Notes under the pieces: model-generated
The model's input: only the letters and a program-made list of their open reading frames with translations
The model's database searches: none
Told to the model about the DNA's origin: nothing
Translations under genes and position numbers: made by a program
Part shown: positions 42,183 through 50,372 of the stretch, in pieces
Layout of the letters: each line of letters begins with the position of its first letter
How positions within the stretch are numbered: the stretch's first letter is position 1
Source: CAZEAP01 sp964510315
GTDB taxonomy: Bacteria > Planctomycetota > Brocadiia > SM23-32
Assembly: GCA_964510315.1 (NCBI GenBank)
Contig: CAZEAP010000005.1
Coordinates: 62,001 to 126,000 of the forward strand
Length of the DNA stretch: 64,000 nucleotides
Reading direction: 5' to 3'

Positions 42183-42222
42183 CTCGTGTTGCCTCCCCGG
42201 GCCTCTGTGCGGGCCCGGTTGC

Positions 42223-42687
42223 TCAGAAAGGAATCTCGTCGTCGGATACGTCGAAGCCCTCCTCGGGAGCGCTCTGGGAGGTCTTTTCCTCCGTCTGTTT
42301 CTCCTGCGGGGGCGACTCTTTGCGGGGGCGGGACTCCCTTTGTTCGGAGCCCTGGGGCCGGCGCCCGCCGATGAACTCAAAGTTACGGGCCACCACTGAA
42401 AGCTTGCTGCGGCGGCCGTCGGCGGTTTCCCACGTGTCGTACTTCAGCCGACCTTCCACGAAGATGGGGCTGCCCTTGGTGAAATACTCGCTGATCACCA
42501 CGCCCCGGCGTCCCCACATGGTGACGTCCACGAAGCAGGTCTCCTCCCGCTGCTCGCCCTGGCTGGTGGTGTAACGCCGGTTGGTGGCCAGGCCGAACTC
42601 GCAAACCGGCGTCCCACTGGGGGTGTAGCGTAGTTCCGGGTCCCGGGTCAGGTTGCCCATCAGGTATACGCGATTGAAATTGGCCAC
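42223..42687 (-). CDS. ssb: Single-stranded DNA-binding protein
   Basis: Coats single-stranded DNA in replication and repair. A 154-residue product with the OB fold (NRVYLMGNLTRDPELRYTPS, FVDVTMWGRRG, PIFVEGRLKYDTWE), a charged flexible linker and the acidic partner-binding tail DVSDDEIPF. Start is GTG 42687, decided by GGGAGGGAG (42693-42701) five bases upstream and by MANFNRVYLMG matching family N-termini. A TTG seven codons earlier would lie on that ribosome binding site. Confidence 0.96.
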   Translation of the reverse strand: MANFNRVYLMGNLTRDPELRYTPSGTPVCEFGLATNRRYTTSQGEQREETCFVDVTMWGRRGVVISEYFTKGSPIFVEGRLKYDTWETADGRRSKLSVVARNFEFIGGRRPQGSEQRESRPRKESPPQEKQTEEKTSQSAPEEGFDVSDDEIPF

Positions 42688-42722
42688 AGCTACTCCCTCC
42701 CTGGTCAAGGGCGGACGGGGGG

Positions 42723-43145
42723 TCAGGTAGTCTCCTGAACTTCCTCGGCTTCTTCCTGCTGTGTCTCTTCCGGCTGCTCCTCGGCGGGGGCCTCTTCGGG
42801 TTCCTCGATCAGTTCGCCCTCCGGGGTGTAGAGTTCTCCGGTCACCGGGTCGGGCTCATCCTTTCGGAGCACCAGCACGCGCAGAAGCTGCTCCGACAAC
42901 TGCACGTCGTGGCGCAGCTCACGGATGGCCGAGCCCTCCGCCCGGAAATACACCTGGATGTAAATTCCCCGCTTGGCTCGCTGAATGCGGTAGGCCAGCT
43001 TACGCTCGGCCCATCTCTCGATGCGCAGTATCTCCGCATCCACGCGCTCCAACATGTTGGCGATGTGGCGGATTATGTCCGGAAACTCCGACCCGCCCTT
43101 CCTGGCATCCACCAGGAACATGGCCTCATAGAGGTTAATTGCCAA
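42723..43145 (-). CDS. rpsF: 30S ribosomal protein S6
   Basis: Small-subunit platform protein. INLYEAMFLVDARKGG, the central VDAEILRIERWAERKLAYRI and IYIQVYFRAEG are clear S6 signatures. 140 residues; the last 35 are a Glu/Pro/Gln-rich acidic tail (PEEAPAEEQPEETQQEEAEE) longer than usual. Start is TTG 43145 (MAINLYEAM), set by GAGGAGGAA just upstream; the nearby ATG is out of frame. Next in the operon is ssb, 35 bp away. Confidence 0.95.
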   Translation of the reverse strand: MAINLYEAMFLVDARKGGSEFPDIIRHIANMLERVDAEILRIERWAERKLAYRIQRAKRGIYIQVYFRAEGSAIRELRHDVQLSEQLLRVLVLRKDEPDPVTGELYTPEGELIEEPEEAPAEEQPEETQQEEAEEVQETT

Positions 43146-43207
43146 GACATTTCCTCCTCGTTTGATGTCCGGTTCGGCCGCCGGCACAGCAGGCCGGGGC
43201 TTTTGTA

Positions 43208-43789
43208 TCACGAAGCGGGCTCTTTGTCCACCTTACGGTTATGGCGGTTCATCGCCGTCTCCACGCCGTGGCGAGACCAGCACAGCAAGGCATCCTCCGC
43301 TCTGTCGGTCATCGCCTCGACCACGTCCCATTCCTCGTCGGCGAAGGGGCTCAGCACGAACTCTCTCATATCCCTCGCCGCCGGACACGGACCGATGCCC
43401 AGGCGCAGCCGGGGGAAATCCTCGGTCCCGACGGCCCGGATCACCGATTCCAACCCGTTGTGACCGCCGCTGGAACCGGAAGTCCGCAGACGGAGAGTGC
43501 CGAGCGGCAGGTTCAGATCATCCAGGACAACCAGCATCTCCGAGGGCGCAACGCCTTTTTTCTCCAGCAGTCGCGCCACCGGAGGGCCGGAGCGATTCAT
43601 GTAGGCCAGCGGCTTAAACAGCCACAACTCCCCGCACCGCGCCAGGGCGCCGTCCGCGGATGCCGTTTCGGGCCGGGCGCCGCAGTTTTCGGCCAACCGC
43701 TCGACGGCCATCCAGCCGGCATTATGGCGGGTCCCTCTGTAGCGGCGCCCGGGGTTTCCGAGGCCGACGACGAGTTTCACAGGCGGCAC
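43208..43789 (-). CDS. pth: Peptidyl-tRNA hydrolase
   Basis: Frees tRNA from dropped-off peptidyl-tRNAs. 193 residues: KLVVGLGNPGRRY, catalytic His in TRHNAGW (22), FKPLAYMNRSG, VVLDDLNLPLG and the GGHNGLESVI block near residue 110. The start is ambiguous: GTG 43789 sits two bases after GGAGGAT, a tight gap, while a second GTG three codons on (43780) has a looser gap. Either leaves the fold whole. It lies 27 bp after rplY. Confidence 0.95.
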   Translation of the reverse strand: MPPVKLVVGLGNPGRRYRGTRHNAGWMAVERLAENCGARPETASADGALARCGELWLFKPLAYMNRSGPPVARLLEKKGVAPSEMLVVLDDLNLPLGTLRLRTSGSSGGHNGLESVIRAVGTEDFPRLRLGIGPCPAARDMREFVLSPFADEEWDVVEAMTDRAEDALLCWSRHGVETAMNRHNRKVDKEPAS

Positions 43790-43816
43790 ATCCTCCGCGC
43801 TCGCGCAGGGGGCTGG

Positions 43817-44500
43817 TTATTCGGTTTCCCGGGGCTCCTCTTCCTCCGGGGGAAGCTCCTCCTCCGGAGGCAGTTCCTCGGCCTCTTCCTCCCTGCCGAT
43901 CAACTCCGGTTCGAGCACCAGTTCCTCGGGTGCGACTTCCTCCTCTTCTTCCAACTCGACCGGTGGCACCACGGTGACCACCACGGTCTCCGCCGGCGTG
44001 GCGGCTTCAACGCCGGGCGGGAATTCCAGGTCCGCCACGGTCAGGTTGTCGCCGATCTCCAGCTCTCCCACCTCGACGGTGACCTGGTCGGGGATGGCGG
44101 TGGGCAGGCACTCGACAACCACCGCGTGGAGGACCAGCTCCATCACGCCGCCTTCGCTGACCCCGGCCGCGTCTCCGTGGGGCACCACCGGGACGGAAAC
44201 GGTGACGCTCTCGGTCAGGGAGATGCGCTGGAGATCGACGTGGAGGACGTCGTCGCCCAGCGCGTCGTACTGGACCTCTTTCAACTGGGTGTTCTCCTCG
44301 TGTCCGTCCCAGTTGATTTTGACCACGAAACGGCGCTCCGACATCAGCTCCTCGATATCGGCCCGGCGCAGGGTGAGAAGCACGTTCGGTTCGTCCCGTC
44401 CGTAGATGACGGCCGGCACCAGGCCCTGCCTCCTGAGGCGGCGGCACGCCCTGGAGCCACGCACCTCTCGAGGACGCGCGGTTATTTCCGTGATTTCCAT
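43817..44500 (-). CDS. rplY: 50S ribosomal protein L25 (general stress protein CTC form)
   Basis: Binds 5S rRNA. 227 residues: N-terminal L25 domain (about 1-92; ITARPREVRGSRACRRLRRQG, VPAVIYGRD) and the C-terminal CTC domain (VTVSVPVVPHGDAAGVSEGG, LEIGDNLTVADLEFP). The final 45 residues are an extreme Glu/Pro tail (EEELPPEEEEPRETE). ATG 44500 is chosen because MEITEITARPR fits the family; its ribosome binding site is weak. First gene of the operon, with a leader of about 175 bases from the promoter at 44683-44711. Confidence 0.95.
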   Translation of the reverse strand: MEITEITARPREVRGSRACRRLRRQGLVPAVIYGRDEPNVLLTLRRADIEELMSERRFVVKINWDGHEENTQLKEVQYDALGDDVLHVDLQRISLTESVTVSVPVVPHGDAAGVSEGGVMELVLHAVVVECLPTAIPDQVTVEVGELEIGDNLTVADLEFPPGVEAATPAETVVVTVVPPVELEEEEEVAPEELVLEPELIGREEEAEELPPEEELPPEEEEPRETE

Positions 44501-44807
44501 GGATTCAAATCCCAAGCAGAATGAACTTCGCTTTCTCCGGCATCATGCACGCCCCGCGCCGGACTGTCCGGGCTCGCCTCAGAGTCCGGCGCCCCGAGAA
44601 ACGGACTCCAAACCCAATCGCTGAGGAAGACTCTCGGCACCGGGATGGAAGCGCTCCGGAAACGCAGAACGCGCAGGAGCATCTTATACCACGAGGAAGG
44701 CGCTCTGTCAACGAGGAGCGGTTCGAACTCGTCCCCCCACAATCAATATCGCTGGCTCCGGGGCCTGTTTGTCGTTTCCGCGCTGTTGCATTAACCTGGA
44801 AGCGGCG
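44501..44807. other. Divergent intergenic region and long rplY leader
   Basis: This gap separates minus-strand rplY and plus-strand mutY. It contains the operon promoter and a transcribed leader of about 175 bases with a 7-bp stem, CCGGACT (44559-44565) paired with AGTCCGG (44583-44589). No riboswitch family is recognised. No clear mutY promoter is seen. A GGTTCGAACTC near 44730 resembles a tRNA T-loop but no tRNA can be folded. Confidence 0.5.
44683..44711 (-). promoter_or_regulatory. Strong sigma70-like promoter of the rplY-to-lpxA operon
   Basis: Minus strand TTGACA (44706-44711, perfect), 17-base spacer, TATAAG (44683-44688). It is the best-matching minus-strand promoter near the long operon. 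The genes downstream are spaced by 62 bp or less as far as the TrkA gene at 34360. Confidence 0.75.
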
Positions 44808-45872
44808 ATGGACGAAGGCACCATGCGAGAAGTCGGCCGCCGGATACTGCGGCGTTACCGGCAGAATCCCCGTGAGCTGCCCTGGCGGCAAGAATCCACC
44901 CCCTATCGGGTGTAGATCAGCGAGGTGATGCTCCAGCAGACCGCCGTGGAAACGGTCAAGCCCTACTTCCGAAGATGGGCGGAGCGCTTTCCCGACCTCG
45001 ACTCCCTGGCCGACGCTTCCGAGCGCGAAGTGCTGTCCCTTTGGGAAGGCCTGGGCTACTACGGGAGGGCCCGGCGCCTCCTGAAGGCCGCCCGCCGGAT
45101 GACCTCCGAGCACGACGGCCGTCTCCCCGCCACCCGGTCGGAACTGCTGGACCTTCCGGGCATTGGAGCCTACATCGCCGACGCCGTCCTCAGCCTGGCC
45201 TACGGTCGCGACGTGGTGGCGCTGGATACCAACGTCGTCCGCACGATGATGCGCCTTGCCGCGCTGGAGGGGACCGGCCGGGAGGCGGACGTACGCCGGC
45301 GGACACGCCGCATGGCGCGGGCCGGGCTGCCCGCCGGCGAGGCCCGTGACTACAACCAGGCGCTGATGGACTTTGGCGCCGTGGTCTGCCGGCCGCGCCG
45401 GCCCCGCTGCGGGGAATGTGTCGTGCCGGAGTTCTGCAAGGCACGCAAGGAAGGACTGCGGTACGACATCCCGAGACCCCGCAGCCGGAACCTGCGCGAC
45501 GTCCGAACCGCCGTGGCCGTCTTCCTGAGCAACGGGAGGGCTTACATCCAGAAACGCCCGCCCGAGGGGCTGTTCGCGAGCATGTGGGAGTTCCCCGGCG
45601 GCAAACTGGAGACCGGTGAGAAGCCCCGGGAGGCCGTGGTGCGGGAATGCCGGGAGGAACTTGGTGTGGCGTGTCGCCCGTTGGAGAAACTGATCGAGCT
45701 GACCCACTACTACACCGTCTTCCGGGTGCGGCTGCACGCCTTCATCTGCACGGCCGAGGGACTGCCGGAGGACCGGACACACCGGTGGGTGGACGTCGAA
45801 GAACTGGACGAGTATCCCCTGCCCTCGGCAAGCCGCCAGGTCGTCGACGCATTGCGTCAACGCCGGCAATGA
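44808..45872 (+). pseudogene. mutY: A/G-specific adenine glycosylase, interrupted by an in-frame amber codon
   Basis: MutY removes adenine mispaired with 8-oxoguanine. The frame from ATG 44808 (GGAAG six bases upstream) reads MREVGRRILRRYRQNPRELPW, then PYRV, a TAG at 44913-44915, then ISEVMLQQT. In family members the residue at this stop is Trp (PYRVWxSEVMLQQT), so TGG became TAG. All else is intact: catalytic Glu in SEVML (codon 39), HhH LPGIGAYIADAV, catalytic Asp in ALDTNVV, the C-x6-C-x2-C-x5-C cluster CRPRRPRCGECVVPEFC, and a C-terminal Nudix-type domain with a complete box (GKLETGEK...RECREELG). Restart at GTG 44925 or ATG 44928 would lose the catalytic Glu. Read as a recent pseudogene, suppressed stop or sequencing error. 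Confidence 0.85.
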
Positions 45873-45893
45873 AAGCCCCGGGGGAGGAGGGCG

Positions 45894-46529
45894 TCAACGG
45901 GATGCGCCGAGGGCGTCAAGGATGTCCTGGAATATCTCCTCCACCTCACCCTCGGCGGAAATCCGGTGAAGTACGCTCCGCCACTCGTAGTAGCGGACCA
46001 TCACGTCGATCTCTTCATGGTAGCGCTGTATGCGTTTCTTGACGGCCTGCCGGTCGGAATCGTCGCTTCTTTTCACCAGGGGACCGCCGCACTCGTCGCA
46101 GACGCCCTCCTCCCGGGGTTCGCGGTTCTTCCCGTAGATGATCCCGCAGCGGGGGCAGACCTCCCGCTCGGTCAGTCGCTGCACAGCCGTCTCATCGTCC
46201 AGCTCCAGCAGCACCGCGTGCTCGGCGGGACGCCTGTACTCCAGGGCGGCCAGTTGCACGCCGCTCCGGGGAAAACCGTCCAGTATGTAGCCCTCGGCGG
46301 CGTCGGGCCGGCTCAGGCGCTCCATGGTCATGTCGATGACGATTTCGTCGGGGACGAGTTCGCCCTTGTCCATGTACTCCTGAGCCTGCCTGCCCAGTTC
46401 GGTCCCCCTGTCCACGTGGTCGCGGAGCAGGTCTCCGGTGGCGAGGTGGGGGATGCCCAACTGCTCGGTGAGCCGCTTTGACTGGGTGCCTTTGCCGGCC
46501 CCCTGGACGCCCATGATGACGATTCTCAC
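45894..46529 (-). CDS. adk: Adenylate kinase (zinc-type)
   Basis: Interconverts ATP + AMP and two ADP. 211 residues: P-loop GVQGAGKGT (usual GPPGAGKGT, so two changes), AMP site ATGDLLRDHV and LDGFPRSGVQ, and a lid with four zinc cysteines C-x2-C (VCPRCG) and C-x2-C (GVCDECG). DSDRQAVKKRIQRYHE completes the core. The lid is normal for zinc-type enzymes. GGAGGG lies ten bases before the ATG. It is the last gene of the minus-strand run, 81 bp after trpC, and converges on mutY with 21 bp between. Confidence 0.95.
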   Translation of the reverse strand: MRIVIMGVQGAGKGTQSKRLTEQLGIPHLATGDLLRDHVDRGTELGRQAQEYMDKGELVPDEIVIDMTMERLSRPDAAEGYILDGFPRSGVQLAALEYRRPAEHAVLLELDDETAVQRLTEREVCPRCGIIYGKNREPREEGVCDECGGPLVKRSDDSDRQAVKKRIQRYHEEIDVMVRYYEWRSVLHRISAEGEVEEIFQDILDALGASR

Positions 46530-46610
46530 TCGCTGTGCCCTCCGTTTAGGGTAAAGCCCGTGCGGGGAAGAAGAGAAAGCTGACTGAGTAACGCAGCGCG
46601 CACCGGGGAG

Positions 46611-47399
46611 TCACGCGCCGGCCAGTGCGCGGGTGGCCGACTCGATGTCGTCCGCGCGCATCAGGCTCTCGCCGACCAGCACGGCGTCCACGCCGCACTC
46701 GGCCAGACGCCGCACGTCCCCGGCGGTTCGGATACCGCTCTCGGCAACCAGCACGGCATCCTCGGGAACATCGTCCGCCAGGGCCTCCGTGGCCTCCAGA
46801 CTCACCTCGAAGGTGTGGAGGTTCCGGTTGTTGATGCCGATTAAGTCCGCTCCTGCCCCGACGGCCTGCTCCAATTCCTCCGCGCTGTGAACCTCCACCA
46901 GCGCGTCCATGCCCAGCTTCCGGCCGGTCTCTACCAGGCCCTCAAGCTCGACGGCCTCCAGGGCGGCTGCAATGAGCAGGAAGGCATCGGAGCCCAGCGC
47001 GCGCGCCTCCAGCACCTGCATCTCGTCGAGAATGAAGTCCTTGCGCAAAACGGGTAGTTCCACGGCGCGGCGGACCTGCCGAAGGTAAGCCGGCCCTCCT
47101 CCGAAAAACTCGCGGTCGGTCAGTACGCTGATGCAGGTTGCGCCTCCCCGCTCGTAGGCGTTTGCGATCTCGGGAGGATCGAAGTCCTCCCGAATCAGTC
47201 CCGCCGACGGGGAGGCCCGCTTGATCTCGGCAATCAGGGACACACCGTTCCCTGCCCGCAGTGCGTCACGGAAGCCGCGGGGGGGCTCCCGTCGCTCCGC
47301 GGCTTCCCGCAGGGAGGCCCGCCCGGCGCAACGCAGCTCTTCGATCTCGTCCCGCTTGGCGCGGCAGATCCTGGCCAGGATGTCGGGCATGTCTGTCAT
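46611..47399 (-). CDS. trpC: Indole-3-glycerol-phosphate synthase
   Basis: Fourth step of tryptophan synthesis: cyclises CdRP to indole glycerol phosphate. 262 residues, TIM barrel: catalytic Lys in LIAEIKRASPSAG, TDREFFGGGPAYL, VLRKDFILDEMQV, LVEVHSAEEL, GINNRNLHTFEV and AESGIRTAGD, VGESLMR for phosphate. Start ATG 47399 after GGGGAG; 40 upstream codons in frame overlap thiE and are rejected. No other trp gene lies nearby. Stands 28 bp after thiE. Confidence 0.96.
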   Translation of the reverse strand: MTDMPDILARICRAKRDEIEELRCAGRASLREAAERREPPRGFRDALRAGNGVSLIAEIKRASPSAGLIREDFDPPEIANAYERGGATCISVLTDREFFGGGPAYLRQVRRAVELPVLRKDFILDEMQVLEARALGSDAFLLIAAALEAVELEGLVETGRKLGMDALVEVHSAEELEQAVGAGADLIGINNRNLHTFEVSLEATEALADDVPEDAVLVAESGIRTAGDVRRLAECGVDAVLVGESLMRADDIESATRALAGA

Positions 47400-47427
47400 G
47401 TAGGGCTCCCCCCGGGCCGGCAATCGA

Positions 47428-48072
47428 TCAGTCGGCGGCCGCCTCTTCCGCGGCGGCCCGCATGCGCCGGGCGGCCTCCTCGGGGTCTTCGGCTCCGCAG
47501 AGCACCGAGCAGACGGCAACTCCCGTCGCCCCCGCCCGGACGGCTTCCATTACATTTTCCATATCGATGCCGCCGATGGCAAACGCGGGCACGTCCACCT
47601 CTGCACAGACCGAGCGCACCAGATCAGGTCCCATGCCGCGGGGGTAGTTCTTTGTGCTGGTGGGGGCCACCGGCCCGACCCCGATGTAATCGGCGCCGGC
47701 GGAGAGGGCAGCTCGGGCCTGCGGAACCGAGTGGGTGGAAATCCCGACGAGCATTCCCCCGCCCACCAGGCTCCGCACCGGCCCGGGGGGCAGGTCGTCC
47801 TGACCCAGATGAACGCCGTCCGCCTCGCTCAGCAAGGCAAGGTCCGGCCGATCGTTGACGATAAAAAGCGCACCCGCCTCGGCGGTCAGATTCCGCAGGA
47901 GATGTGCCCTGGAGAGCAGTTCGGCGTCGTCGAGGTCCTTCTCGCGAAGCTGAACCGCGTCCACTCCCCCGGAGAGCAGCAGCTCGGCCGTCGCCTGCCA
48001 GGGCCGTCGGCAGCTTTCCTCTGTAAGGAGGGCGTAGAGGCGCACCTCGTTAAGCTTTTCGCGCGCGCCCAT
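47428..48072 (-). CDS. thiE: Thiamine-phosphate synthase
   Basis: Joins HMP pyrophosphate and thiazole phosphate to thiamine phosphate. 214 residues, TIM barrel: LYALLTEESC, VDAVQLREKDLDDAEL, FIVNDRPDLALLSEADGVHLGQDDLP, VGISTHSVPQARAA, YIGVGPVAPTSTK and FAIGGIDMENV are all canonical. ATG 48072 follows GGGAGGAG with four bases between. No thiamine riboswitch or other thi gene is visible nearby. Lies 25 bp after the PHP-type gene. Confidence 0.96.
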   Translation of the reverse strand: MGAREKLNEVRLYALLTEESCRRPWQATAELLLSGGVDAVQLREKDLDDAELLSRAHLLRNLTAEAGALFIVNDRPDLALLSEADGVHLGQDDLPPGPVRSLVGGGMLVGISTHSVPQARAALSAGADYIGVGPVAPTSTKNYPRGMGPDLVRSVCAEVDVPAFAIGGIDMENVMEAVRAGATGVAVCSVLCGAEDPEEAARRMRAAAEEAAAD

Positions 48073-48097
48073 GCACTCCTCCCACCGGAAGTTCGAC

Positions 48098-50350
48098 TCA
48101 CCCATCCGCTTCGATCCACACGGGGCTTGAAACCGCCATTCCCCCGTCCTCGTCCCGTGCGACGATGAAGTAGCTGACGGCGGCGGCTTCCCCCGGCCCC
48201 GGCTCCGGAATCGCTCCGGCCTCCGAGAAGGCCCCGTCGCAGGCGATGTCCCGAAGGCGGAAACCGTTGCGATAGACGGCGACGCTGCGGAGCGTCTTCT
48301 CCGAGCGCACCTCCCACCGCAGGGGAGAGCCCGCTCGCGCCGCTCCTCCCATCAGGGCCCCGCCGAGGGCGAGCCGCAGCTCGATGCGGGCGCCGTTGGT
48401 GGCGAAACAGCGCCGGCTGCGCAGGGCTTCCCATATGCCCCCGGGGGTGATCTCTTCCACCCAGAGGCCGGTCAGGCACCCGGGCGTCTGGCGGTCCGGG
48501 GCGCGGCAGTGATCGCTCCCCCCGATCGCGCCTTTTCGCTGCCCTGCGCTCAGCATATGGCAATACCACTTCAGGCAGTCGCCGCGCGTCTGAAACACCT
48601 CCACGACGGGCTCGACGACGTCGTCACCGGCCAGCGGATTGTGCAGTATCTGGGGCGGTCCCTCGCCGAAGCCCCTCCCGTGGAAATGCCTTGCCATGAT
48701 GACCTTCCCCTCCAACCCGTTATCGTAGAGGAAGCGCAGCGCCTCGGCGGGGTCCGCCCCGCACCGCTCCCACATACGGGCCACCGAAGTCATCGTGCCG
48801 TAGTCGCGGGAGTAGATGTTGACGTGACCGGTCGAGGGCCAGCTCACCTCGACTCCGAACAGCGGCACGAACCGGCCCGGCTCCCGGTGGACGGCGGCCG
48901 CCGAGAGCGAGGCCCGGTGTTCTCCGTTGCAGCCGTGGACGAACCAGTGATCGGTGAAGGCCAGCGAGCCGAGTTGCTCGAAATCGCGGCCCCAACGGCA
49001 GTGATCGCGAAAGTCCCCGTCGTACTCGGGGGCGCAGCGGGACTCCCAGGTGTGGCGGTGCAGGTCGGCCCAGATCAGCTTATAACCGCTCCAGGTGGAG
49101 GGTAGAGTCCGCCAGCGGCCGCCCATCGGCGTGCGACCCGAGACAGCGGGACCACAAGTCCAGGGGACGGCAGCATCTTCGGTCTCCAGGCCGAACCGGT
49201 AGAGCGCTACCCCCGGCGGAAGGGTGCCTTCCCGGCGGGCGAAACCCCGGCCGACCACCGGATAGCGGGCCTCGGTAACGGCGGCCAGCCGGCCGTCCTC
49301 CGATGCGACGACGACGTATTGCCCGTCGGGATAGCCGGGCGCCCTGCTGATGTGCTCCGGCGGCCCGGCGCCGGCGCCGGTGGCGCGTGTGACCCGCAGC
49401 GTCCAGCCCCAGTCGTTCATCTGGGCGTCGCGGTAGTGCCGAAAAAAGACGATGGGCCCGCCCGCGGCGTCCGCAGCGACGGCAGGAGCGACGGGCAGGC
49501 GGCGGTTCTGGGCCGTTTCGCTGCGATACTCCGAAAACCGAGAGGTAGTGCAGACCGGCACCTCGCCCGCCGGCTGCCCGCCGAGCATCTCCAGCCCGTC
49601 GGGGGGCGACCAGCGGAACAGGTGCACGCGCGCATCCTCATTGAGGCGCTCGGTTCGCCGTCCCCACGTACCGTTCGAGCAGCAGACGAGGAGGAGTCCG
49701 CCATTCGACGTGCAGAGGTCCGGGTGTCCGAGCCGCCGCCCATCCAGCCCGACAAGCTGTTCCCCGGCGATACCGCCGCCTTCCCCGATGAGCGCCAGGC
49801 GGATGCGGCCGTCTTCTTCCCACCCGACCTTCGGCAGCCCGTCTTCTCCGCCGGCCAGCGCCGGCGTCCACACCGGTCCTTCGGCCAGGACGACCGCCTC
49901 GCCGGCGACGTCGGTACCGGCGAGCGTGATTCGGCGCCCGGCCTCCCCGGCCTCCGCCCACACGGCCCACGCCCCGTCTTCGGTGACGGCGAAGGAGGTG
50001 ACGACGGCGTCCGGCCGGGAAAGGGCTTCCGCGCCGCCTGGCTCCAGAGAATTGCCGAGGCGCCAGCACACCAGTGGCCAGCCGGTCTCCCCCCTGCGGA
50101 CCGCGAACAGCAGACGCCGCTCTCCGCTGCAGGCCAGCCGTGGGGGTCCGTGGAAGATGCCTTCGGCCGCCTTCACGGGTTCCTCAATGCCCTCCTCGTT
50201 CACGTGGGCGGCCAGGATGCGTTCCGGCTCGTCGGGGGGCGCCTCCGTCCGGAAAGCTCGCCAGGCCAGCAGGGGCCGGTCTCCATCCACGGCGAGGGCG
50301 GGATACCAGGCTTCCTCGATAAAGGCTGTCTTCCGAGGCGGCGAAATCAT
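48098..50350 (-). CDS. PHP-type metal-dependent hydrolase with long N-terminal beta-rich domain
   Basis: A 750-residue protein. Residues 1 to about 400 form repeating beta blocks with paired motifs such as AWYPALAVDGDRPLLAW, TSFAVTEDGAWAVWA, PVAPAVAADAAGGPIVFFR, suggesting a beta-propeller. The PHP module begins near 425 with WADLHRHTWESR (D429, H431, H433), followed by SLAFTDHWF, FVPLFGVEVSW, HVNIYSRD, ARHFHGRG and IGGSDHCRAPD, which give the usual His/Asp metal set. C-terminal residues hold GIWEALRSRRCFATNGARI, typical of PHP/DUF3604-like proteins, and a beta-sandwich. No signal peptide. Its neighbours (isomerases, DUF6807) suggest sugar catabolism. ATG 50350 follows GGAG. Substrate unknown. 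Confidence 0.75.
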   Translation of the reverse strand: MISPPRKTAFIEEAWYPALAVDGDRPLLAWRAFRTEAPPDEPERILAAHVNEEGIEEPVKAAEGIFHGPPRLACSGERRLLFAVRRGETGWPLVCWRLGNSLEPGGAEALSRPDAVVTSFAVTEDGAWAVWAEAGEAGRRITLAGTDVAGEAVVLAEGPVWTPALAGGEDGLPKVGWEEDGRIRLALIGEGGGIAGEQLVGLDGRRLGHPDLCTSNGGLLLVCCSNGTWGRRTERLNEDARVHLFRWSPPDGLEMLGGQPAGEVPVCTTSRFSEYRSETAQNRRLPVAPAVAADAAGGPIVFFRHYRDAQMNDWGWTLRVTRATGAGAGPPEHISRAPGYPDGQYVVVASEDGRLAAVTEARYPVVGRGFARREGTLPPGVALYRFGLETEDAAVPWTCGPAVSGRTPMGGRWRTLPSTWSGYKLIWADLHRHTWESRCAPEYDGDFRDHCRWGRDFEQLGSLAFTDHWFVHGCNGEHRASLSAAAVHREPGRFVPLFGVEVSWPSTGHVNIYSRDYGTMTSVARMWERCGADPAEALRFLYDNGLEGKVIMARHFHGRGFGEGPPQILHNPLAGDDVVEPVVEVFQTRGDCLKWYCHMLSAGQRKGAIGGSDHCRAPDRQTPGCLTGLWVEEITPGGIWEALRSRRCFATNGARIELRLALGGALMGGAARAGSPLRWEVRSEKTLRSVAVYRNGFRLRDIACDGAFSEAGAIPEPGPGEAAAVSYFIVARDEDGGMAVSSPVWIEADG

Positions 50351-50372
50351 GGGGAACTCCGGATGGTCGGTC

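Noticed and set aside
44482..44742. 86-codon minus-strand frame upstream of rplY
   Set aside because: It runs through the operon promoter and leader in another frame than rplY, has no ribosome binding site and no recognisable product.
44700..44750. tRNA-like T-loop GGTTCGAACTC
   Set aside because: The flanking bases do not pair into a T-stem and no acceptor, D or anticodon arm can be placed on either strand.
44808..45872. General recoding of TAG as an amino acid in this organism
   Set aside because: TAG ends several genes here with a new start directly behind it (16470-16472, 28198-28200), so it works as a normal stop.
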